Shown here one piece after another: positions 1-5,782 of a DNA stretch of 6,959 nt. Positions within the stretch are counted from its first letter, which is position 1, and each line of letters begins with the position of its first letter. The translations under genes were made by a program, and so were the position numbers. The notes beneath the pieces are model-generated. The model saw nothing but the letters and a program-made list of their open reading frames with translations. It was not told the DNA's origin and ran no database searches. The DNA is from Bifidobacterium breve. GTDB taxonomy: Bacteria; Actinomycetota; Acidimicrobiia; IMCC26256; PALSA-555. Location: assembly GCA_945889545.1 (NCBI GenBank), contig CAMDCC010000164.1:1-6959 (forward strand), given 5' to 3'.

Positions 1-217
1 CGTGTCCGTAGGCACGGTCGACGGGTTCCGCGACGAGGACATCGACTACGCGTTGCGGTTGAACCAGGCGGGTGTGCCGACGGAGCTACACGTGTACCCG
101 GGTGCGTGCCACGGCTACCAGATCGCAGCTGGTAGTCCCGTTGCACAGCAGTCCGCGCGCGACAAAGCTGACTGGATTGGTCGGCAGGTCGGAGTCGCGG
201 CTCGCGCCGACGTCTAG
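1..217 (+). CDS. Alpha/beta hydrolase (acetyl-esterase/HSL-like), C-terminal fragment
   Basis: Only the last ~71 residues are inside the window; the gene enters from the left edge, and the GTG at position 2 is not its true start. The fragment has the typical end of an alpha/beta-hydrolase-3 (hormone-sensitive-lipase-like) esterase: a G-T-V-D-G-F-R-D-E segment carrying the probable catalytic Asp (residue 7 of the fragment), a helix reading DYALRLNQAGVPTELHVY, then Y-P-G-A-C-H-G-Y with the probable catalytic His (residue 37). The nucleophile Ser and oxyanion HGGG motif would lie outside the window. The family hydrolyses carboxylic esters, usually in the cytoplasm; the substrate is unknown. It ends tail to tail with the amidohydrolase, sharing bases of the stop codon. 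The family is fairly certain, the specificity is not. Confidence 0.85.
   Translation, partial: VSVGTVDGFRDEDIDYALRLNQAGVPTELHVYPGACHGYQIAAGSPVAQQSARDKADWIGRQVGVAARADV
214..217. other. Overlapping convergent stop codons (CTAG)
   Basis: The TAG ending the alpha/beta hydrolase (215-217) and the TAG ending the amidohydrolase (complement of 214-216) overlap in the self-complementary CTAG. No terminator fits between the genes. Confidence 0.85.
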
Positions 218-1443
218 ACCCGGTCGAGCTCCAGCATCTTGATCGCGTTCCCGCGCAGCACCTTGTAGGTGGTCTCCTCGTCGAGACCGGCGTCGGCGAC
301 CATCTTCTCCACGTAGTCCTTGGAGTTCGGCCACGTGGTGTCGGTGTGCGGGTAGTCGGTCTCGAAGCAGATGTTGTCGACCCCCACGCTCTCGAGGTTG
401 TTCAGTCCAACACGGTCGGCGGTGAAGCAACCGAAGATGCGCCCGTAGTAGTAGGTGGACGGCGGCTCCGGGATGATCTCCTTCGAGTGCTGCCAGGCGT
501 CGTGCTGATCCCACACGATGTCGGCACGTTCGAGCGCGTACGGGATCCACCCGATCTGGCCCTCGCTGTACGCGAGCTTGAGCTTTGGGAACTCAATGAG
601 CTTGCCGCTGAACAGCCAGTCGGCCAGCGACGCCATCGAGTTGTTGAACTGGAGCATGCCGGCCGCACCCTCGGGAGCATCGGGAGACGCCTTGGGGTCG
701 GTGGACGACGAGCCGATGTGCATGCACAACGTGACGCCGGTGTCGTTGCACTCCTCGAGCACCGGGTCCCAATGACCGGTGTGGATGCTCGGCAGGTTGA
801 GGCGTGTCGGAAGCTCGCTGAAGCAGATCGCCCGCACACCTCGATCGGCGTTGCGCTTGATCTCCTCGCGTGCGAGCTCGACATCCCACAGCGGGATGAG
901 GCACAGCGGGATGTTGATCCCGTGCGAGGGCTCGCACCATTCCTCAACCATCCAGTCGTTGTATGCCCGGATGCACGCGAGCGAGAGCTCCTTGTCGTTG
1001 CCCTCGAAGAAGGTCTGGCCGCAGAACCTCGGGAACGTGGGGAACGGCAGTGAGCCGTCGACCCAGTTGAGCTCGAAGTCCTTCATCCGGGCCTCGCGCT
1101 CGTAGCAACCCGGCCGCATGTCGTCGTACGTGACCGCGGTCATGGTCATCACGGTGCGGTCGAACTTCTCGAGGTCTCCGCCCGGTGTGGCGCTCAACGG
1201 GATCGCAACGAACTTCTTCTGCACGTAGATCAGACGGTCCTCGTAGTACCACGCGTCGCCCCACTCACCGTCGGGGTCCTCGGTGTTGGTGTACTTCGCG
1301 CCCGGGTGGTGCACAAAGGGTGCCCACCTCTTGCGCTCCACGCGCGGCCCGAGCTCCCGGTACTTCTCCGGCAGCCACGTCTGCCACACATGAGCCGGCT
1401 CAACGACATGGTCGTCGACGCTGACGATCTTCGGAATCTCCAC
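214..1443 (-). CDS. Amidohydrolase-2 family metal-dependent hydrolase/decarboxylase
   Basis: The product is 409 aa from a GTG start at 1443. This start is preferred over a TTG five codons upstream because AAGGGA sits 4 nt before the GTG on the - strand. The protein fits the amidohydrolase-2 TIM-barrel family. Its N terminus has a D-x-H metal-binding motif (D10, H12 in SVDDHVVEP), a central C-M-H-I-G-S-S strand supplies H242, and E-T-D-Y-P-H gives the conserved barrel-end D363. The C terminus ends with the usual helix, LRGNAIKMLELD. The family includes ACMSD and resorcylate decarboxylases as well as many uncharacterised actinobacterial hydrolases; the cleaved bond cannot be assigned here. There is no signal peptide, so it should be cytoplasmic. 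It lies 73 bp downstream of the luciferase-like oxidoreductase on the same strand and may be co-transcribed with it in a degradative pathway. Confidence 0.93.
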   Translation of the reverse strand: MEIPKIVSVDDHVVEPAHVWQTWLPEKYRELGPRVERKRWAPFVHHPGAKYTNTEDPDGEWGDAWYYEDRLIYVQKKFVAIPLSATPGGDLEKFDRTVMTMTAVTYDDMRPGCYEREARMKDFELNWVDGSLPFPTFPRFCGQTFFEGNDKELSLACIRAYNDWMVEEWCEPSHGINIPLCLIPLWDVELAREEIKRNADRGVRAICFSELPTRLNLPSIHTGHWDPVLEECNDTGVTLCMHIGSSSTDPKASPDAPEGAAGMLQFNNSMASLADWLFSGKLIEFPKLKLAYSEGQIGWIPYALERADIVWDQHDAWQHSKEIIPEPPSTYYYGRIFGCFTADRVGLNNLESVGVDNICFETDYPHTDTTWPNSKDYVEKMVADAGLDEETTYKVLRGNAIKMLELDRV

Positions 1444-1447
1444 GTTG

Positions 1448-1453
1448 TCCCTT
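1448..1453 (-). promoter_or_regulatory. Ribosome binding site deciding the amidohydrolase start
   Basis: On the - strand AAGGGA lies 4 nt upstream of the GTG at 1443. The alternative TTG start at 1458 would lie upstream of this site and has no comparable purine run before it, so the shorter 409-aa form is favoured. Confidence 0.65.
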
Positions 1454-1490
1454 TGCAAGTTGTGAGTAGCTGGATCCGGATTCCTTCTTG

Positions 1491-1518
1491 CCTGATTGCG
1501 ACTTACCTGATTGCGACT
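1491..1518. repeat. Two 13-bp direct repeats, 15-bp period
   Basis: CCTGATTGCGACT occurs at 1491-1503 and again, perfectly, at 1506-1518, separated by TA. The pair fills the start of the 73-bp gap between the luciferase-like gene and the amidohydrolase; the second copy overlaps the luciferase-like stop codon (1517-1519). It could be a tandem duplication scar or a binding site for a regulator of the amidohydrolase. The 15-bp spacing is not a full helical turn multiple, which argues slightly against a simple two-site operator. Confidence 0.75.
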
Positions 1519-2452
1519 AGGAAGTGCCGTCCCGAAAGACCTCGACGACTTCGCTCAGAGACGCGCGGGCTTCGTCGAAAGTATCAGGGGCGTTCATGAA
1601 CACGCGAAAGTCGCTCACGCCCGCGGCGACGAGCTGCGGCACGTCGGCCATCGTCCTCTCGGAATCGACGGACTGGTCCTCCTTGTTCCGTTTGACGACG
1701 AGGTTGCCGGTGATCTGCAGCGCGTCGGCGTTCCCACCCGCATTGGTGACCGCCTCGCGCATGCGCGGGATGCTCGTACCGAGATCGTCTGCGTCTTCCC
1801 CCCACGGGATCCAACCGCTTCCATAGCGGGCAAGGCGGCGAGCGACGCGCTCGTTGACGCGGCCGCTCACCCACAGCGGTACCCCACCCGTCTGGACCGG
1901 CTTCGGCATCATGTGGATGCGTTCGAACTGGAGTGACGGCACGTCGAGCGTGGCGCTCTGCGAGGTCCACAGCACCTTGAGGGCCTCGAGCGAGTCGTCG
2001 AGCAGTGCACCGCGCTTCGCGAAGTCGAGTCCCGCAGCTTCGTACTCTTCGCGTTGCCAGCCGATCCCGACACCGAGGTCGACCCGACCGCCGGAGAGCA
2101 CATCGAGCGTCGCCACTGCCTTGGCCAGCACAACCGGCCGGCGGAGCGCGGCCAGCAGGATGTTGGTACCGAGTCGGATGGTGGACGTGACGGCGGCGAT
2201 GTACGTCAAGAACGTGAGCGGCTCGAGCCAATGTCCGTCGGGGCCAGTTGGCTGGCGCCCACCTTCGGTGCCTCCGAGCTCAGGTCGGCCGTAGGCCTCG
2301 AGGTTCTCGCCGAACACCACGTGGTCCGACACAAGGACCCGATCGAATCCCGCCGCTTCGGCCGCACGAGCGCGATCGACCGCGTGCTCCCAGCCGCCCG
2401 GATCCTCGGCCGCATAGGTTGGGATGGCGATCGAGAGTGTCGGCTTCGTCAT
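1517..2452 (-). CDS. F420-dependent luciferase-like monooxygenase (LLM class oxidoreductase)
   Basis: The 311-aa product is a full-length member of the bacterial luciferase-like TIM-barrel family, subgroup with predicted coenzyme F420 dependence (TIGR03619-like). Visible hallmarks are the N-terminal beta strand LSIAIPTY, AAGFDRVLVSDHVVFG around residues 33-48, TIRLGTNILLAALRRPVVLA near 91-110, and the family signature ATLDVLSGGRVDLGVGIGW followed by EEY-AAG-DF--RG at about 114-148. Such enzymes use F420 or FMN to oxidise or reduce small organic substrates in the cytoplasm; the substrate is not readable. Start: ATG at 2452 is chosen with GGGAG 9 nt upstream; a GTG immediately before it at 2455 (6 nt spacing) would add one residue and cannot be excluded. 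It is divergent from the MaoC gene and probably leads a two-gene transcript with the amidohydrolase. Confidence 0.93.
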   Translation of the reverse strand: MTKPTLSIAIPTYAAEDPGGWEHAVDRARAAEAAGFDRVLVSDHVVFGENLEAYGRPELGGTEGGRQPTGPDGHWLEPLTFLTYIAAVTSTIRLGTNILLAALRRPVVLAKAVATLDVLSGGRVDLGVGIGWQREEYEAAGLDFAKRGALLDDSLEALKVLWTSQSATLDVPSLQFERIHMMPKPVQTGGVPLWVSGRVNERVARRLARYGSGWIPWGEDADDLGTSIPRMREAVTNAGGNADALQITGNLVVKRNKEDQSVDSERTMADVPQLVAAGVSDFRVFMNAPDTFDEARASLSEVVEVFRDGTS

Positions 2453-2572
2453 CACTCAGAGCTCCCACGCGTGGTGCTGGATGACATGATCGTGAGATTA
2501 CGGCTTCCGGCAGTCCCTGCTGCCAGTCGGCGTACGATCGGGGCCGCCCCGAGGGGATCGAACGGAGCAAAC
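2453..2572. promoter_or_regulatory. Divergent intergenic region with a 10-bp palindrome and a GC hairpin
   Basis: This 120-bp gap must hold the start signals for both the luciferase-like gene (-) and the MaoC-deacetylase pair (+). It contains a perfect 10-bp palindrome CCACGCGTGG (2465-2474), touching the Shine-Dalgarno of the - strand gene, and an ATGACA (2481-2486) that matches 5 of 6 bases of a -35 box, though I see no convincing -10 at the right distance. A hairpin, TCGGGG-ccg-CCCCGA (2538-2552), lies 11 nt before the MaoC ribosome binding site. Promoter positions are therefore not assigned; the palindrome is a candidate operator. Confidence 0.4.
2564..2567 (+). promoter_or_regulatory. 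Ribosome binding site deciding the MaoC start
   Basis: GGAG lies 5 nt before the GTG at 2573. The open frame continues upstream to 2054, but that part is only the complement of the luciferase-like gene, so this site and the GTG set the real start. Confidence 0.75.
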
Positions 2573-3022
2573 GTGTCGGGCACGGCCAACCCATGGGGAT
2601 CCTTCGCGGTGGGCACCACCGTCGAGCTCCCGTTCACCGTGACCGATGCCGACATGGATGCATTCCTGGCGCTCAGCGGCGACGACAGTGCCAGCCACAC
2701 CGACCTCGAGTTCTGCCACGCGCACGGGTTGCGTGACCGCGTCGTCTACGGAGGCCTGCTCGTCGCCGTGCTCTCCCGCGTGCTCGGCACCCGCCTCCCC
2801 GGTCGCTACGGCCTCTCGAACAGCTGGACGATCAACTTCCACAACCCGCTCTCCACCGACGAGCCCGCAGTCCTGCGCGCCGAGGTGACCCAGGCCTCCG
2901 AGAGCATGCGGGTCCTGAAGATCGAATACCACATCACCGCAGGCGACCGCCTGATCGCCGAGGGCACCGCGCTCTCGTCGGTGCTCGACCCGCGCCCCGC
3001 CGGTGCCGAGGAGCCCGCGTGA
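2573..3022 (+). CDS. MaoC-like single-hotdog dehydratase/hydratase
   Basis: The 149-aa product fits one MaoC/PhaJ hotdog domain and has the usual length for stand-alone members. The active-site segment F-L-A-L-S-G-D-D-S-A-S-H-T-D (31-44) aligns with the family pattern SGD-x-N-P-x-H-x-D, placing the catalytic Asp at 37 and His at 42 with the normal 5-residue spacing. The following G-G-L-L-x(7)-L-G-T-R-L-P-G segment (60-76) is also typical. Two deviations: the usual Asn-Pro before the His is Ser-Ala, and the H-G-M of many relatives is Y-G-G (Y59). Family members hydrate or dehydrate acyl-CoA or acyl-ACP thioesters. Since an ACP gene lies nearby, an ACP-bound substrate is plausible but not shown. 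Its stop overlaps the deacetylase start (GTGA), implying coupled translation. Confidence 0.88.
   Translation: MSGTANPWGSFAVGTTVELPFTVTDADMDAFLALSGDDSASHTDLEFCHAHGLRDRVVYGGLLVAVLSRVLGTRLPGRYGLSNSWTINFHNPLSTDEPAVLRAEVTQASESMRVLKIEYHITAGDRLIAEGTALSSVLDPRPAGAEEPA
3008..3013 (+). promoter_or_regulatory. Ribosome binding site inside the MaoC gene, for the deacetylase
   Basis: GAGGAG lies 5 nt before the GTG at 3019, within the last codons of the MaoC frame. It supports the upstream start, and therefore inclusion of the 12-bp repeat array in the deacetylase protein, over a second in-frame GTG at 3043. Confidence 0.75.
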
Positions 3023-3903
3023 TCGCCAGTGGGATTGCCGGAGTGAACGCCAATCCGAATGCCAGTGGGAATGCCAGTGGGAATGCAGGAGTCGCCGCGC
3101 CGGCAGTAACAGTCACGATCGACGTCGAGGACTACGACCGCGAGCAGAACCTCCCGCACTTCGAGCGCGCGATGGACGCGCTCCTCGGACTGCTCGACGA
3201 GCGCAGCGTCAAGGCAACCGCTTTCATCGTCGGCACGCTGGCGACGTTCCGTCCAAGCCTTGTAGAGCGCATCGCCGGTCTCGGGCACGAGATCGGCGTG
3301 CACGGCCACGCGCACCAGACGCTCGACTCATTCGACCCGCAGACCTTCGGCGCTCTCAGCGCCGACGTGCGGCGACGGCTCGAGGACCTCGCGGGCGCGC
3401 CAGTCGTGGGCTACCGGGCGCCGCACTTCTCGCTCACGCCGTCGACGTCGTGGGCTCCCGCGGCCCTCCTCGAGGCCGGCTATCAGTATTCGTCGAGCGT
3501 GCTCCCGACCCGAGGCCACCATCGGCACGTCGGGTACTCCAAGGCTCCCCGTGGGCCCTTCCGCTGGGGCTGCGGATTGCTCGAGCTCCCCTGCGGGCTG
3601 TTCGCCGGCATCCCCGTCGGCGGCGCCTACTTGCGCATCGCGCCCGCCGCGCTGAGTCGGCTCATGGTGCGACGCGCGGCGCGGCGCACACCGTGGGTCT
3701 ACGTCCACCCCCACGACTTCGCGACGGACGAGCCCTTCGCCGTGATGCCCGAGCACTCCTGGTTCGAGAGCCGCGTGCTGTTCGCGCGACGCAAGGTGAT
3801 GCTCGATCGCCTCACGGCCGCGTTCGGTGCCAACGCAGCACCGCCGCTGAAGGATCGCCTCGACGAGATCGGTCGCCGAGAGCTGCCGGTGCTCCCCGGC
3901 TGA
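3019..3903 (+). CDS. Polysaccharide deacetylase family protein (NodB fold, DVED type)
   Basis: The 294-aa product is a carbohydrate esterase-4-like protein. The NodB motifs are visible: motif 1 as T-V-T-I-D-V-E-D-Y-D with D35, E37 and D38; the metal-binding H-G-H-A-H (H95, H99); G-Y-R-A-P-H-F (R133-F137); and a late V-Y-V-H-P-H-D-F strand (227-234). The DVEDYD form of motif 1, rather than TFDDG, resembles the subfamily found in exopolysaccharide and exosortase-type glycan loci. Members remove N-acetyl groups from amino sugars. Residues 3-26 are a low-complexity ASGN-type repeat and not a hydrophobic signal peptide, so a cytoplasmic protein acting on a nucleotide- or lipid-linked sugar is likely (inference). 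It is translationally coupled to the MaoC gene and converges on the acp gene with a 2-bp gap. Confidence 0.9.
   Translation: MIASGIAGVNANPNASGNASGNAGVAAPAVTVTIDVEDYDREQNLPHFERAMDALLGLLDERSVKATAFIVGTLATFRPSLVERIAGLGHEIGVHGHAHQTLDSFDPQTFGALSADVRRRLEDLAGAPVVGYRAPHFSLTPSTSWAPAALLEAGYQYSSSVLPTRGHHRHVGYSKAPRGPFRWGCGLLELPCGLFAGIPVGGAYLRIAPAALSRLMVRRAARRTPWVYVHPHDFATDEPFAVMPEHSWFESRVLFARRKVMLDRLTAAFGANAAPPLKDRLDEIGRRELPVLPG
3025..3096 (+). repeat. Six-unit 12-bp coding tandem repeat in the deacetylase N terminus
   Basis: Six consecutive 12-bp units begin GCC or GCA. Units four and five are identical (GCCAGTGGGAAT), unit one differs from them at two bases, and the others are more diverged. They encode the tetrapeptides ASGI, AGVN, ANPN, ASGN, ASGN and AGVA. 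The array starts two codons after the GTG and stops just before the NodB domain, so it forms a flexible N-terminal leader. Because the unit is a multiple of three, gain or loss of units would change linker length without breaking the frame. Confidence 0.85.
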
Positions 3904-3908
3904 CGTCA
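3901..3908. other. Convergent stop-codon palindrome TGACGTCA
   Basis: The TGA of the deacetylase (3901-3903) and the TGA of the acp gene on the other strand (3906-3908) are separated by CG and form a perfect 8-bp palindrome. There is no room for a terminator between the genes, so transcripts from each side must run into the opposite gene unless stopped by factor-dependent termination. Confidence 0.85.
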
Positions 3909-4139
3909 GCCCGCGTCGAGGTGGCGGACGATGGCCTCCACCGAGTCGAGCTCCGGGAGCAGATCGAGCTCGAGCGTCAGGCCGAACTCGCCTTCGATCG
4001 CCATGCAGACCTGGAGATGCCCGAGCGAGTCCCAGTTCTCCACGTCGGCGCTGGTGGTGGACAGATCGATCGAGTCACGTGGCACCCGCAGCTCGCGGCT
4101 GACGATGTCGGCAACCCGATCGACGAGCTGGTCGTTCAT
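3906..4139 (-). CDS. Stand-alone acyl carrier protein
   Basis: A 77-aa, acidic, helical protein with the phosphopantetheine attachment motif N-W-D-S-L-G-H-L; Ser38 is the expected attachment site. The region after it (VCMAIEGEFGLTLELDLLPELDSVEAIVRHL) matches ACP helices II and III. The length is normal for a free-standing carrier. Start: ATG at 4139 with AAGGA 6 nt upstream; the Shine-Dalgarno overlaps the stop codon of fkbH, which lies 10 bp away, so translation is probably coupled. Because the partner immediately upstream is an FkbH protein, this ACP is most likely the acceptor of its glyceryl unit and not the fatty-acid-synthase ACP (inference from context and known FkbH systems). Confidence 0.92.
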   Translation of the reverse strand: MNDQLVDRVADIVSRELRVPRDSIDLSTTSADVENWDSLGHLQVCMAIEGEFGLTLELDLLPELDSVEAIVRHLDAG

Positions 4140-4145
4140 GCTCCA

Positions 4146-4150
4146 TCCTT
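4146..4150 (-). promoter_or_regulatory. Ribosome binding site of acp overlapping the fkbH stop
   Basis: AAGGA on the - strand begins with the last base of the fkbH TGA stop and lies 6 nt before the acp ATG, a layout typical of coupled translation of a carrier and its loading enzyme. Confidence 0.7.
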
Positions 4151-5772
4151 CATGCGAGGTCCTTCCGGAAGATCATCCCGCTGCCATCTCCGGAACCTTC
4201 TCCGGCACCTTCTCCGGAAGCACCGCTCGTGTGCCAATCGTGCTCGGCGAGGAACGCCGAGACGAACCCGTTCCGCTCGGTGCGCACGTAGGTACACGTC
4301 AGCGCGGGAAGCCCACGCGCGGTGGCGAGACGCTCCACCTCGTCGAGCAGCGCCACCTCGACGTTCCGCCCGATCACCCGGCAACTGAGCAGGAAGGCGG
4401 TCACTTCAGCCCCCTGGGTGTCGAGGATGGCCACGCCGACCACGCCTTCGTCGCCAAACCGGTCCTCGTAGCGCACGGTCACCACCGCGTAGCGGTCGTC
4501 GCTGATCATGTCGGCGATCTCGTGGGGCGCGAAGCGCCGGACGGTGAGGTTGAACTGGTTGGTCTTCTGCGTCATCTGCGCGGTCCGCTCGGTGAGCAGC
4601 TCGTCGTCGACGGCGAACGTCAACCGAATGTCGAGTCGCTCGAGGAAGCTGGCGAGGTCGAACTCGCTGGCTTGCACGTGCGCGCGCTCGCGCTGGGCGC
4701 GGTACTGGTCGGTCTTGCCCCGATCAGACTCCAGGATTCGAAGCTTCGGGAAGTACGCAAACGCGACGTCACGCACGAACCACCCGGGCAACAGCTCGGG
4801 CCGGGTGGGAACGTCGGGCACGGCAACCTCGGGCAGCGCTTCGGCGATCAGCATCCGCTCTACGGGGTTGTCGTCGAGGAACACAAAGCTGTCGAGGCCG
4901 AGGGAGAGCTCCGCGGCGAGCGACGCGATGCTTGTGGCCTTGTCGTCCCAACCGACCCGCCACGCCGCCACGTGGTCGGGGCGCACGAGCATCATCGGGT
5001 GGTCGGCGAACACGCGCTCGACCTCGGCTGGCTCGTTCTTGGACGCCACTGCGAGCAGAACACCTGAGTTCTGCAGAGTGACGATCTCGCGTTGGAGATC
5101 GCGGTAGCACTTCCCGGCGCCGTCCTCGCCGAGCAGGATCCCGCCCGGCCCGTCTTCGCCAAGGATCCCGCCCCAGAGCGTGCCATCGAGATCGCACACC
5201 AACACCTTGCGGGCCTGGTTCAGGTAGGCGGCGAGCAGACCAGTGAGGTGACGCGCGCACTCGTCGAACCACGGCGTCGCGTAGCGGATCCGCCCCGCGT
5301 ACCAAAACGTTGGCGAGACCAGTCGTTCGAGACCAAGCCGGTCGAAGAGCAGACCCGCGTCGAGCACGGCCACGTTCGGTGTCTGATGGGCGAGCTCGAC
5401 CAGGCCAAGGTTGAACGCAAGCTCCTCGGCCAATTGGCCGCCCGGCTGCGTCGCCGCGGCGTAGGTCAGCGACGACTCCGCATCGGCACGCACGGTCGTT
5501 GCCACCAAGAGCACGTCACGGCGTGCCGTCACAAAGCGCTCGATCGCAGCGAGCACCTCGCGCGCGAGATCGCCCGCGCCGAGCAGCTCAGGACCGTCGA
5601 GGAGCAGCACCACCGCGTCCACGTCGTCGGTGTAGGCAGCTGAGGACGGGTCGACGAGCGGCCGCACGATATCGCCGTAGTCACCGAAGTCCACATTGTG
5701 CCCGGGCTGGTATCCGGAGAGGCGCTCGCGCAACGGGCTCACATTCACGTTGGAGAGCACCAGGAGCTTCAT
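4150..5772 (-). CDS. FkbH-like HAD-IIIC protein, probable glyceryl-ACP loading enzyme
   Basis: The 540-aa product has the three-part FkbH layout. Residues 1-185 form the N-terminal domain starting LVLSNVNVSPLRERL. Residues 189-320 are the HAD-IIIC domain, with the C-D-L-D-G-T-L-W-G-G motif (nucleophile D194, acid D196), S244 in ASKNEP, K278, and F-L-D-D-N-P (D300, D301). Residues ~355-515 carry the family hallmarks Q-M-T-Q-K-T-N-Q-F-N-L-T (399-410) and L-S-C-R-V-I-G-R (C464) in a GNAT-like domain. Characterised FkbH proteins take 1,3-bisphosphoglycerate, dephosphorylate it and load glyceryl onto an ACP, as in methoxymalonyl-ACP and tetronate pathways. Oddity: residues 516-532 are a Gly/Glu/Asp/Ser linker encoded by 12-bp tandem repeats, placed before the final MIFRKDLA strand. 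The ATG at 5772 lies 10 bp after the GNAT stop and has only a weak GTGGG in front, so coupling is likely. Confidence 0.93.
   Translation of the reverse strand: MKLLVLSNVNVSPLRERLSGYQPGHNVDFGDYGDIVRPLVDPSSAAYTDDVDAVVLLLDGPELLGAGDLAREVLAAIERFVTARRDVLLVATTVRADAESSLTYAAATQPGGQLAEELAFNLGLVELAHQTPNVAVLDAGLLFDRLGLERLVSPTFWYAGRIRYATPWFDECARHLTGLLAAYLNQARKVLVCDLDGTLWGGILGEDGPGGILLGEDGAGKCYRDLQREIVTLQNSGVLLAVASKNEPAEVERVFADHPMMLVRPDHVAAWRVGWDDKATSIASLAAELSLGLDSFVFLDDNPVERMLIAEALPEVAVPDVPTRPELLPGWFVRDVAFAYFPKLRILESDRGKTDQYRAQRERAHVQASEFDLASFLERLDIRLTFAVDDELLTERTAQMTQKTNQFNLTVRRFAPHEIADMISDDRYAVVTVRYEDRFGDEGVVGVAILDTQGAEVTAFLLSCRVIGRNVEVALLDEVERLATARGLPALTCTYVRTERNGFVSAFLAEHDWHTSGASGEGAGEGSGDGSGMIFRKDLA
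4184..4219 (-). repeat. Three-unit 12-bp coding tandem repeat near the fkbH C terminus
   Basis: On the + strand the units are CCATCTCCGGAA, CCTTCTCCGGCA and CCTTCTCCGGAA, differing at one or two positions. On the coding strand they specify G-E-G-A / G-E-G-S / G-D-G-S style residues, giving an acidic glycine-rich linker eight or so residues from the C terminus. The period keeps the frame open whatever the copy number. Confidence 0.8.
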
Positions 5773-5782
5773 CGGCCCACGA

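Noticed and set aside
346..1053. + strand open frame (235 aa) opposite the amidohydrolase
   Set aside because: It is antisense to a gene with clear metal-binding motifs, and its composition is typical of a high-GC shadow frame.
1470..1485. Possible terminator hairpin around GGATCCGGATTCC
   Set aside because: The inverted symmetry has central mismatches and no T-run follows on either strand.
2054..2572. Upstream extension of the MaoC frame
   Set aside because: The frame stays open, but it is the complement of the luciferase-like gene. A GTG with GGAG at 2573 marks the true start and the product then has normal MaoC length.
3025..3096. Repeat array considered as a CRISPR or noncoding satellite
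   Set aside because: Units are contiguous 12-mers without spacers and stay in frame within a coding region.
3003..4388. Long + strand open frame (461 aa) spanning the deacetylase and the acp region
   Set aside because: It is extremely Arg/Pro/Ala-rich with no domain pattern, and overlaps two well-supported genes in other frames; it is an out-of-frame artefact of high GC.
3931..5067. Long + strand open frame (378 aa) opposite acp and fkbH
   Set aside because: It is the complement of strongly recognisable ACP and FkbH frames and has no motif or convincing start site of its own.
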